NCBI GenBank assembly: GCA_945900965.1
Contig: CAMDKM010000017.1
Location: 1-64,000 of the forward strand
Length of the DNA: 64,000 nucleotides
Reading direction: 5' to 3'
Source: Bordetella parapertussis
Lineage (GTDB): Bacteria; Pseudomonadota; Gammaproteobacteria; Burkholderiales; JACQAP01
Shown here: in pieces, positions 1-8,824 of the stretch
Layout of the letters: each line of letters opens with the position of its first letter
Numbering within the stretch: position 1 is the first letter of the stretch
Made by a program: the position numbers and the translations under genes
The notes under the pieces: generated by a model
What the model saw: only the letters and a program-made list of their open reading frames with translations
Database searches by the model: none
What the model was told of the DNA's origin: nothing

Positions 1-191
1 GATCTTGCCAGCCTGTGTAGGCTTCTTGAAACCTCATGATTCGCGTCTCCTGTAACCAACGCGCCCGGCTTATGGGTATTTCCATGGCTCACCCAAAAAC
101 CGGACACATTACGTGCTACAGAACCGGACAACTAACTTACTCCCCACAGGCGACCGGTCGGCGCTTGGAAAGGCGCTCAATTGGGATTATG

Positions 192-212
192 ATCTACATT
201 ATTACTGTAGAT
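192..212. promoter_or_regulatory. Candidate operator: perfect 7-bp inverted repeat ATCTACA-N7-TGTAGAT upstream of the antitoxin gene
   Basis: atctacattattactgtagat read directly, ending just before the ATG at 214. Confidence 0.55.
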
Positions 213-225
213 TATGGAGAGCCAA

Positions 226-456
226 ATGCGCGTTTCGAAGTGGGGAAATAGTCTCGCGGTTCGGTTGCCGGACACGATCGTTAAAACCCTAAAACTTAAA
301 TCGGGCGACGAAGTCGAAATCATCCTGCGCGGCGAGCGTGTATTCCAATTGGAGCGCGACACGAGTCGTGAGCGGGCGCTCGCGCGCTTGCGTGCGTTGA
401 GGAAGCCCCTTCCGAAAGGATTCCGATTCGATCGGGACGAGGCAAATGCCCGCTAA
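226..456 (+). CDS. AbrB/MazE/SpoVT-type antitoxin (VapB-like)
   Basis: MRVSKWGNSLAVRLPDTIVKTLKLKSGDEVEI is the swapped-hairpin AbrB signature; overlaps the downstream PIN gene. Alternative start at 214. Confidence 0.85.
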   Translation: MRVSKWGNSLAVRLPDTIVKTLKLKSGDEVEIILRGERVFQLERDTSRERALARLRALRKPLPKGFRFDRDEANAR

Positions 457-859
457 GTGGTTCCTCGATACGAACGTTCTGGTCTACGCCTTCGCCGCCG
501 ATGATCCACGAAGCGCCCGGGCCGAGTCGCTGATCTCAGAGGGCGGTGTCATCGGCGTGCAGGTCCTCAACGAATTCACCAACGTTATGCACCGTAAGCT
601 GCGTTGGCAGTGGGACCAGATTGAAGCATCCTTGGAGGTCATTGGTGAATTGCTGGGCCCTGTGGCGCCGCTGACCGCCGCTATCCATGCAAGGGCGGTC
701 GTTCTGGCGCGCGACCATCAGTTGTCCGTCTATGACGCTTTGATTGTCGCGGCAGCCATGGATGCCGGCTGCCAGCGTCTATTCAGTGAAGACTTGCAGC
801 ACGGCCAAAAGTTTGGCGTGCTAACGATCGAGAATCCGTTTCGTCGTCCGCCTGCCTGA
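446..859 (+). CDS. PIN-domain toxin (VapC-like)
   Basis: FLDTNVLVYAF, EFTNV and YDALIVAAA...LFSEDLQHG match PIN acidic motifs; 11-nt overlap with the antitoxin. Confidence 0.85.
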   Translation: MPAKWFLDTNVLVYAFAADDPRSARAESLISEGGVIGVQVLNEFTNVMHRKLRWQWDQIEASLEVIGELLGPVAPLTAAIHARAVVLARDHQLSVYDALIVAAAMDAGCQRLFSEDLQHGQKFGVLTIENPFRRPPA

Positions 860-980
860 GCGGGGCCGGCGTATTCCGGCCAACTTCAGTCGTTTCGACG
901 AGAGGAATTCGAGGCCAGAAAGCGGGCATCGCGCAAGGTCCACGGTGCTCCAAGAAGATTTTGTCGAGACCTAAATCGAC

Positions 981-2102
981 ATGGCTGAACCACTCAAAAA
1001 CCACTTCGGCCCGGCCATTCCGAAAACCATCTCGGGAATGATCGCAGCAGTATTCCGCGACTTCGACTCGACGTCTTTTGTGAAGGATGTCCTCGACGGC
1101 TACGAAGCTCTCGAACTGCTTCCCCGCGGCTGGAAAATCGCCCGCGCGCTTCGCCCTTACCTGCCCAGGCACTTCCCTGACGCCGTAAACATCCTGACCG
1201 CATCGCTGGGCCCAAAGCTCGAAAGAACCGAAGATCACGGCATGACGCCGTTTCTGTATCTGCCTCATGCCTGTTTTGTGGCGGAGTACGGGCTGGACCA
1301 TTTCGAGGAGTCGATGGCGGCACAATACGAGATTACCCAGCGCTTTACCGCCGAGTTCAGCATCCGGCCCTTCATCGAAAAATACCCGGATGCCACGCTA
1401 GCGCGATTGCGTATCTGGGCAACGGACCCAAGCCCCCATGTGCGGCGGCTGGTTTCGGAGGGCACACGACCGCGACTGCCCTGGGCGCCGCGCCTGCGGG
1501 CATTCGAAAAAGATCCGCGGCCAGTGCTGGCACTGCTGGAATTGCTCAAGGACGACCCCGAGCTATATGTGCGCCGGTCGGTGGCCAATCACCTGAACGA
1601 CCTCGGAAAGGACAATCCCGACTTGCTGATTCAAACGGCCACGCGCTGGCTGAAGGGTGCGTCGGACGAACGCCGGTGGGTGGTGAACCATGCCCTGCGC
1701 TCGGCGGTCAAACGCGCGGAGGCCGGTGCGTTGGGTGTGCTGGGATTCGGCAGCGATGCCAAGGTAAAAATCCACAACGCCACGGTCAAGCCCCAACGGG
1801 TCGCCATTGGCGGGGCCGTCGAGATTGCCTTCGAACTGAAAAATACGGGAACCACAATACAACGGGTGCTGGTGGATTTCCGGATTCACTTCGCCAAGGC
1901 CAACGGTACAACGAGTGCCAAGGTGTTTAAGCTGAAAACGGTCGAACTCGCTCCAAAGGAGACGGTGCGCCTGTCGAAGAAAGTGTCGTTGCGGGAAATG
2001 ACCACCCGCAAACATTACCCGGGTGTGCATAAGGTAGAAGCCATGCTGAATGGACGCGTTCAGCCGCTGGGTCGCTTTGTACTCATGAAACGCCGATCCT
2101 AA
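981..2102 (+). CDS. AlkC-like DNA alkylation repair protein (HEAT-like repeats plus C-terminal Ig-like domain)
   Basis: HEAT-like SVANHLNDLGKDNPD and HVRRLVSEGTRPRLPW; beta-rich C-terminus with VKPQRVAIGGAVEIAFELKNTG. Confidence 0.75.
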   Translation: MAEPLKNHFGPAIPKTISGMIAAVFRDFDSTSFVKDVLDGYEALELLPRGWKIARALRPYLPRHFPDAVNILTASLGPKLERTEDHGMTPFLYLPHACFVAEYGLDHFEESMAAQYEITQRFTAEFSIRPFIEKYPDATLARLRIWATDPSPHVRRLVSEGTRPRLPWAPRLRAFEKDPRPVLALLELLKDDPELYVRRSVANHLNDLGKDNPDLLIQTATRWLKGASDERRWVVNHALRSAVKRAEAGALGVLGFGSDAKVKIHNATVKPQRVAIGGAVEIAFELKNTGTTIQRVLVDFRIHFAKANGTTSAKVFKLKTVELAPKETVRLSKKVSLREMTTRKHYPGVHKVEAMLNGRVQPLGRFVLMKRRS

Positions 2103-2116
2103 GAACCTTAACTCTT

Positions 2117-2281
2117 TAACCGCGGAGGACGCAGAGGACGCGGAGGAAAATCAAAGACAGAAAAGACTCGAAATAGTCAAAGTCATCATGGGTAGAAGAT
2201 GGTTGCCAACTCCGAGTATCTATTATCGATTGCTGTTGCCTTGCCTTTCCTCCGCGTCCTCTGCGTCCTCTGCGGTGAGAG
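2117..2281. repeat. Inverted-arm intergenic element E1 (arms of GAGGACGC(A/G) units)
   Basis: Left arm taaccgcggaggacgcagaggacgcggaggaaaat; right arm tttcctccgcgtcctctgcgtcctctgcggtgag is its inverted copy. Confidence 0.8.
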
Positions 2282-2300
2282 TGTTTTGAAGCTCTATACT

Positions 2301-3185
2301 CTATTTTCGCGTCACGACAAAACCCTTCTTCTCGATCAACTCCGTGAGGCTTCCCGGGCCGACCAGATGCAAAGCGCCAACGGCTACAAATAACTTGTCC
2401 GTTCCGTTGAGTGCCTTTTCCACGCCACTGAGCATGACGCGATTTCTTGCGCCCAGAAATTTTTCCTGAAACTCGCGGTCAAGGGCTGGGGGCAGGCGTT
2501 TGGACTCGGCAACCAGCACTTCGAGCACCGTCGGTGCGTCGCCTTTGCGCCAGGCCGAAATCAGGCGCCCCGCAACCGGGCCGACATTGCCCGACGCCAT
2601 GTCGTCCAAGGCTATTTTCAGCATGGCCTGCTGAAGCGGTTTCGACAAGCCATCCATCATGCGCATTTGTCCTTCGATGGATTCCAGTCCGATGACGGGT
2701 TTTGCCTCCGCCTTGGCCCGCTGGGCGAAATGCAGGTCCAGCCCATATTCGGGGGAGTAGCCAAGCTTTCCGTATTCCATCGATACCAGAGCCAGCATCG
2801 CCATATAAGGCTTCATCGAACGAAAATTTGCCATCTGAAGTCCCGCTGTCGAGACGGTGCGCCGCAGCTGCGCGGCCAGTTCCGGGGACAATTCCCCTTC
2901 AATGGTGCGGCCCTGAGGAAGCGTGCCGATCTGCATGGCAGCGGCCATTGCGTTGGGGTCACTGAAATCCGCCTCCAACGCCACCATGGTGGAGGCCGCA
3001 AACGCCTCGTCGACACTCTTGGGCAAGGGATAAAAATCAGGTCGACCGACGTGAATCGTGCCAAACAGGTACACCGTCTTGTTCCCGGATCGCGCCTCCC
3101 ACAAAAGCGAGCTGGAATCCTGGGCAATCGCGACGTTGGTCAGAACAAGCAAAACCCACAAAAGTCCCTTATTTAGAAGCTGCAT
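2301..3185 (-). CDS. TraB/GumN family protein, exported
   Basis: Signal peptide; LLWEARSGNKTVYLFGTIHVG and VAVGALHLVGPGSLTELIEKKGF. Confidence 0.85.
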   Translation of the reverse strand: MQLLNKGLLWVLLVLTNVAIAQDSSSLLWEARSGNKTVYLFGTIHVGRPDFYPLPKSVDEAFAASTMVALEADFSDPNAMAAAMQIGTLPQGRTIEGELSPELAAQLRRTVSTAGLQMANFRSMKPYMAMLALVSMEYGKLGYSPEYGLDLHFAQRAKAEAKPVIGLESIEGQMRMMDGLSKPLQQAMLKIALDDMASGNVGPVAGRLISAWRKGDAPTVLEVLVAESKRLPPALDREFQEKFLGARNRVMLSGVEKALNGTDKLFVAVGALHLVGPGSLTELIEKKGFVVTRK

Positions 3186-3417
3186 TTTTCCCGCTCCATG
3201 TGAAAATTTCCGATGTTCGATTCATATGGTTAATTGAAGACAATCTGAACACCGTCGTTCGAGCCCCCCCCCTCTCCCTACCCTCTCCCGCAAGGGACGA
3301 GGGTGGCAATTCAATGGCCGTGTGCCGGTGACGATATTGGAAAAACCCGGGCTCCGAAATACGCATAGCGCCCGGCTACGATACACTCCCCAAAAAACAG
3401 CAAGGGGAGACTGAGCC

Positions 3418-3807
3418 TTGGAAAGCAAAAAACGAGCGCGATACTTTGTGCGAGAGGCCGACACGCCCGCCTACCATCCGGCCAACCATACCGGCACGGT
3501 TAACCGCCGACTCATCGGACCAGAGAATGTAGGCGCCAAGAATCTGGAAGTGGTGGTGGGGGTGATCGAACCCGGCCGCGGCGCGCTTCCTCATTCGCAT
3601 CCAGGTATCGAACAAGTGTGTTACCTGCTGGAAGGCCGGGCACGCGCCGAAATCGGCGGGGAAATCTGCGATCTAACGCCCGGCGACACCTGTTATTTCC
3701 CTGCGGACACCCCGCATGTTTTTACCGTAACCGGCGACCGGCCAGCGAGGGTGCTGGTCATTTATTCTCCGCCCTATGGCGAAAATCCGGACAAGGTCAG
3801 GCGCTGA
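3418..3807 (+). CDS. Cupin domain-containing protein
   Basis: PHSHPGIEQVCYLLEGRARAEIGGEICDLTPGDTCYFPADTPHVF. Confidence 0.85.
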   Translation: MESKKRARYFVREADTPAYHPANHTGTVNRRLIGPENVGAKNLEVVVGVIEPGRGALPHSHPGIEQVCYLLEGRARAEIGGEICDLTPGDTCYFPADTPHVFTVTGDRPARVLVIYSPPYGENPDKVRR

Positions 3808-3820
3808 CAAGTAAAGCTCA

Positions 3821-4101
3821 GAAAACAAAATCTCAACGCAAATACCCTACGTGCGCAGCACGTCGGAGTACCCTTTTAGGTGCAAAGAACGCCAAGGACG
3901 CAAAGAGTGCATTAGACATATAGTCATCATGACGTTCAACGCTCCGGGCACAATTCCGAAAGCACCGACGACTCTGCGAAAAATAGCAATATCGCACACC
4001 CAGTATCCTGCTTACGTTCGGCCTGGAAACCTTTCGAATCATGAATCTTTCACTTTCTTCGCGTTCTTTGCGCACTTTGCGCCTTTGCGTCAAGATTTTC
4101 T
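3821..4101. repeat. Inverted-arm element E2 (arms of GACGCAAAG-type units) with an internal hairpin insertion in the left arm
   Basis: Left arm aatctcaacgcaaa...ggtgcaaagaacgccaaggacgcaaagag; right arm cttcgcgttctttgcgcactttgcgcctttgcgtcaagattttc. Confidence 0.75.
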
Positions 4102-5036
4102 TTGGCTTTTCGCTTGCGGTACTCCTAACGGAGGCGCAAGCCGACACTTACCCCACGAAGCCAATTCGGCTCGTCATTCCGTTCGCGGCCGGAAGCGCCA
4201 CGGATTCCGCTGGACGTGTCATTGCGCAGGCCCTATCCGCCAGGCTGGGTCAGAGTGTCATCGTGGACAACCGCGCCGGAGCCAATGGTCAGATCGCTGC
4301 CGTCAACGTGGCGCAAAGCAAGCCCGACGGTTACACGATATTTATGACCACCAATTCGACCCATGGGGCGAACTCTTTTCTGTATCGCAGCCTGGCCTAC
4401 GATCCGATGAAGGATTTCGATCCGGTGGTCCGAATTGGCACGCTGCCCTTCATGCTGGTGGTGCATCCGGATGTGCCTGCAAAGAACATGCGGGAGTTTC
4501 TGGATTACGCCCGCGAAAATTCCGGGAAACTTTCCTACGGCACTTCCAACACCACGTCACTGGTGTGCGCGGAAATGCTCAATGTCACTGCGCAAGCGGG
4601 CCTGGTCGGCGTTTCTTATAAATCCAGCCAGCAGGCCATACTCGATCTCGTTGCCGGACGACTGCACGTCATGATCGCCGATTTCGCCATTGCCATGCCG
4701 CAGGTCAAGGCCGGCAAGTTGCGGGCGCTGGCGGTGACGCCGGCGAAGGGATCGCGGCTGGTACCGGATGTCCCACCGCTGGCCCGCACCCTGCCGGATT
4801 TGGATGTCACATCGTGGAACGGCCTGTTCGTGCCAGCCGGCACGCCGCGCGAGATCATCGACAGGATTGAAACGGAAACCCTGGCGCTGCTGGCCCAGCC
4901 GGAGATTGCCGGCAATCTGGCAACCATCGGATACGAAGTGGATCCGATGGGCCGTGCGCAATTTTCCCGCTATGTGCCGGAGCAGATAGCGCGCTGGGGT
5001 ACACTCATTCGCGCCGCCAATATTCAGCCGGAGTAG
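4041..5036 (+). CDS. Bug-family (TctC) tripartite tricarboxylate transporter substrate-binding protein
   Basis: YPTKPIRLVIPFAAGSATDSAGRVIAQALSARLGQSVIVDNRAGANG. Confidence 0.95.
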   Translation: MNLSLSSRSLRTLRLCVKIFFGFSLAVLLTEAQADTYPTKPIRLVIPFAAGSATDSAGRVIAQALSARLGQSVIVDNRAGANGQIAAVNVAQSKPDGYTIFMTTNSTHGANSFLYRSLAYDPMKDFDPVVRIGTLPFMLVVHPDVPAKNMREFLDYARENSGKLSYGTSNTTSLVCAEMLNVTAQAGLVGVSYKSSQQAILDLVAGRLHVMIADFAIAMPQVKAGKLRALAVTPAKGSRLVPDVPPLARTLPDLDVTSWNGLFVPAGTPREIIDRIETETLALLAQPEIAGNLATIGYEVDPMGRAQFSRYVPEQIARWGTLIRAANIQPE

Positions 5037-5046
5037 AAAACTTTCC

Positions 5047-6240
5047 ATGCCTGGTCCGCTCTCAGGGGTAAAAATCCTCGATCTCACCACCGTAGTTCTC
5101 GGTCCTTTCGCAACCCAGATACTTGCGGAACTGGGCGCCGATGTCATCAAGATCGAATCGCACGAAGGCGACAACATGCGTCATCCCGGGCCGATGAAAA
5201 ATCCCGGCATGGGTTACATGTTCCTCACCCTTAACCGTGGCAAACGCGGCCTGGTGCTCGATCTCAAGCAGCCCCAGGGCCGCAAAGCCATGTTGCGATT
5301 AATCCGCGAATCGGATGTCTTGATCTACAACGTACGCCCGCAAGCCATGGCAAGGCTCGGCCTGTCCTGGGACGATGTGCGTGCAGTGAATTCACGTCTG
5401 CTTTATGTCGGCACCTATGGCTACTCCCAGAAAGGCCCCTATGCCGCCAAAGCCGCCTATGACGATTTGATCCAGGGTGCTTCCGGCGTGCCCTGGGTGG
5501 TCTCAAAAACCGCCGCCGAGCCGAACTATGCTCCAGTGAATTTCGCCGATCGTGTAACCGGTCTGCATGCGGTGTATACCGTTACCGCCGCGCTGTTTCA
5601 ACGCGAACGAACCGGCGTTGGCCAATCGATCGAAGTTCCAATGTTCGAATCCATCTCGCATTTCGTGTTGGGCGATCATCTTGCCGGCCTGAGCTGGATG
5701 GAGCCTGTGGGCGGCGCAGGCTATCAGCGGCTTATCGCCCGACGACCTTACCGGACTTCCGACGGCTATCTGTGCGTGCTGGTCTATAACGACAAGCAGT
5801 GGCGCAGTTTTCTCGATGCCATTGGCCAGCCCGAGCGCCTGCTCGACCCTCGATACGCCACTCAGGCCAATCGGGCCGCCAACATTCATGACATTTATGC
5901 CTATCTGGGAGAATTATTCTTAACGCGCACGACCGGACAGTGGCTGGCACTGCTGGAGAAAGCGGACATTCCGGTATCTCGCATGAATTCCATCGAGGAC
6001 GTGGTCAACGACCCGCACCTCAACCAGAGCGGATTCTTCTATGCTGAAGACCATCCGAGCGAAGGCCGGTTGCGCGGCATGCGCACCCCCACCCATTGGC
6101 AAAATTCAGAACCGGATGTACCGTCACCTGCGCCACGCCTGGGAGAGCATTCCGCTGAAATCCTGCGCGAGGTTGGCTATAGCGAGGCGGAGATCGCCGC
6201 CATGGCGAAAAATGGTGTGACGAAAGTCAGTGACAAGTGA
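5047..6240 (+). CDS. CaiB/BaiF family CoA-transferase
   Basis: PLSGVKILDLTTVVLGPFATQILAELGADVIKIE; LNRGKRGLVLDLKQPQGR. Confidence 0.95.
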   Translation: MPGPLSGVKILDLTTVVLGPFATQILAELGADVIKIESHEGDNMRHPGPMKNPGMGYMFLTLNRGKRGLVLDLKQPQGRKAMLRLIRESDVLIYNVRPQAMARLGLSWDDVRAVNSRLLYVGTYGYSQKGPYAAKAAYDDLIQGASGVPWVVSKTAAEPNYAPVNFADRVTGLHAVYTVTAALFQRERTGVGQSIEVPMFESISHFVLGDHLAGLSWMEPVGGAGYQRLIARRPYRTSDGYLCVLVYNDKQWRSFLDAIGQPERLLDPRYATQANRAANIHDIYAYLGELFLTRTTGQWLALLEKADIPVSRMNSIEDVVNDPHLNQSGFFYAEDHPSEGRLRGMRTPTHWQNSEPDVPSPAPRLGEHSAEILREVGYSEAEIAAMAKNGVTKVSDK

Positions 6241-6416
6241 CAGGTAACGAGTGACAAAAGACGAATCGACGACATCAAGAACGATTCCGAGGATTGCCCC
6301 GTCACCTGTCACCCGTCACATGTCACCGAATTTCTGTCACCCGCCACCCGTCACCCGTCCCTGAATTTCCGTCACTCGTCACCCGTCACTGTATTTTTGT
6401 CACTCGTCACCGAATT
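6229..6416. repeat. 7-bp degenerate tandem array A1 (AGTGACA arm, then GTCACCC arm)
   Basis: agtgaca agtgaca ggtaacg agtgaca; gtcacct gtcaccc gtcacat gtcaccg. Confidence 0.75.
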
Positions 6417-6435
6417 TAACTGAGGATCGCATCCC

Positions 6436-7128
6436 ATGAATACCACCGAAATATTCGAGCATCTTCGCCAATTCGACACCCCCACCATCGCCAACGCGCT
6501 GGAGATCGCCAGCGGCAGTCGTTCGATCGAGGGTTTCACGCGACAGACTTGCATCGCGGCCAATCCGAAACTGCCGTCAATCATCGGCTATGCCAAGACC
6601 TCGACGATTTGCTGCTCGACACCCTACGACCCGGCGGTACGTCGGAAAAATCAGCTTGCTTACTACGAATACGTCGGATCGGGCGCGCGCCCGACGATTG
6701 CAATCGTTCAGGACGTTGATACCCTGCCCGGTATCGGCGCATTCTGGGGCGAGGTCAACACGACAGTCCATTGGGGCCTGGGCTGTGTGGGTGCGTTGAC
6801 CAATGGTTCCATGCGCGACCTGGATGCCATGCATCCGAAGTTCCAGTGTTTGGCAACATCGCTGTCCCCGAGTCATGCCTGGGTGCAGGTACTGGATTTC
6901 GCAAAACAGGTTGAAGTCATGGACATGGCGGTCTGCGATGGCGACATCGTCCATGCCGACCGTCACGGAGCAATTGTGATTCCCGCGGACCTGCTGGAAA
7001 AAATGCCGGCGGCAATCGACTTCATGGCACGCAAGGAGAAGGTAATTCTGGATGCCGCCCGGAAACCGGGATTCAGCGTCGCCACACTAAGCGAAGCGTT
7101 CTCCGCTTCTGACGCCATCAAAAAATAA
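6436..7128 (+). CDS. RraA family / HMG aldolase-like protein
   Basis: GALTNGSMRDLDAM and VCDGDIVHADRHGAIVIP. Confidence 0.9.
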   Translation: MNTTEIFEHLRQFDTPTIANALEIASGSRSIEGFTRQTCIAANPKLPSIIGYAKTSTICCSTPYDPAVRRKNQLAYYEYVGSGARPTIAIVQDVDTLPGIGAFWGEVNTTVHWGLGCVGALTNGSMRDLDAMHPKFQCLATSLSPSHAWVQVLDFAKQVEVMDMAVCDGDIVHADRHGAIVIPADLLEKMPAAIDFMARKEKVILDAARKPGFSVATLSEAFSASDAIKK

Positions 7129-7275
7129 ATGACGGAGAGACTGAATAAGTCCTGGAATTGTCATTCCCGTGGAAACGGGAATCCAGGCTTCTCAAATTAG
7201 GTCCCGCAATTCAGCCCGGGACACGCCAATATCGAAATCCAGCCCGGCATAGAGTTCCTCCCCGGCTCAACCGCG

Positions 7276-8235
7276 CTATTCATAGAAAACCGCCCGCTTT
7301 TTCCCTTCTTGCTTTGCGCGGTATAGCGCGACATCCGCTCCCACCATCGCCATGTCCGCATCGGGCTTGTCGAAACCCATCATGCGGATGCCGACGCTGG
7401 CGCCAATCTCCAGGGTTTTCCCGTCAATCTCATATTGCTGGGAGATGGTCTTGATCAGATCTTCGGCCATGCGCAGCGCGCCTTCCCGGGCTATTCGTTC
7501 ATTCTCGCCGAGACGATGAACGAGCACCACAAATTCATCACTTCCCACCCGGCCGGCCACGTCCTCCGATCGCACGGAATTTTGGATGCGTGCCGCCGCC
7601 CCGACAAGCAGCGCATCTCCTATCTTGTGGCCGTAAAGATCGTTAACGCGTTTGAACCCGTCCAGATCCAGCATCAGCACCGCCCCATAACTTCTGTATC
7701 TCGCGCAGCCGGCAATCAACATCGCCAGATGCCTTGCAATAAGCCGGCGATTGGCAAGATTCGTCAACGCATCCGTATGTGCCAGATAACTGATTTGCGC
7801 AAACGCCTCATCGCGTGCCCGGACAAACGGGCGAATCACCCAAATATAAATAGGTGAAATGGAGAGAACTGCCAGCATCAGGGCATCGATAACCGCCACA
7901 GTGAAGATACCCGTTCCACTCGGAACCGCGAGCAGCGTCAGGACAATGGGCACCTGAGCCACCGCCAGAATGAGCACAATTCGGAATGTCACCTGAAACG
8001 GGCTCAGGGGTTTGCTGCGGGGCCTGCGCAGCTTCAAACTCATTTCGCGCGCGTGGATGCCAAATTTCCGAATCGAGGCGACAGGCCGTTTCCGTAGTTC
8101 CGCAGCACGCCCACCCATGAGGGCATCGGCAGCATCCAGCGGATCATTGCTGGCCTGGACATTGGGCTTGAATAAAAGCTGGAAGATATTCTTCATGTTT
8201 TGGTCTATGTCAATTGCAGTCGGAAGCAAAGCCAA
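7276..8235 (-). CDS. GGDEF-domain protein (putative diguanylate cyclase, variant GSDEF signature)
   Basis: AHTDALTNLANRR; LDLDGFKRVNDLYGHKIGDALL; GRVGSDEFVVL; two transmembrane segments. Confidence 0.9.
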   Translation of the reverse strand: MALLPTAIDIDQNMKNIFQLLFKPNVQASNDPLDAADALMGGRAAELRKRPVASIRKFGIHAREMSLKLRRPRSKPLSPFQVTFRIVLILAVAQVPIVLTLLAVPSGTGIFTVAVIDALMLAVLSISPIYIWVIRPFVRARDEAFAQISYLAHTDALTNLANRRLIARHLAMLIAGCARYRSYGAVLMLDLDGFKRVNDLYGHKIGDALLVGAAARIQNSVRSEDVAGRVGSDEFVVLVHRLGENERIAREGALRMAEDLIKTISQQYEIDGKTLEIGASVGIRMMGFDKPDADMAMVGADVALYRAKQEGKKRAVFYE

Positions 8236-8824
8236 ACTTCATCAACCGGCGAGACAACCTCCTATATCCATGCATTTACGAACAAAAGTAGACGCCTGCA
8301 AACGCGGGACAGCATTCCATTACCTGCAATCGCCATGCCCCGACACGGTGTCGATAACTGGACAACCTGTGCGCTATTAATGCCCTGAGACAGTTGATCT
8401 AAGGGCACGGTATCGAGATTTCGACGGATTTCGGCAAAGACTCGCCTTTCTGGCGCATCGAATATGCGTCAGTAATGGTCCAAGATTGACCCGTCCGTTA
8501 CTGGGTCTTGGATTTGCGGCTTATTCGGACGTCAGGAAAAATTAACAAGTCCCCAGAACGCCCTTCCCGTGCAAGCGGAAATCCAGGTTTTTCAGCGAAA
8601 AATAGGTTTGCCGATGGAGCCTGTCCTCGAATGCTCTAGTCGGAGGCGGGGCAGACACTTATTCGGTTTTCCCTTAGGTGAACGACAGCGCAATGGTGCG
8701 AGAGCGAGGACAGACTTTGAAAATTTCGACCTGATGAACGAAATCGATTCCGGATAGGGCAGCGCACTTGTTCGCCGTCCTGATATATTGAGCAGATTAT
8801 TCCAGAAAATTGAAGCTTGACGCG

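Noticed and set aside
2117-2281. Considered as an IS remnant
   Set aside because: Arms are internally repetitive and the spacer has no transposase fragment; no clear target-site duplication seen
8466-8520. Possible terminator hairpin CCAAGA...TCTTGG
   Set aside because: Only about 6 bp of stem with a long loop and no following T run
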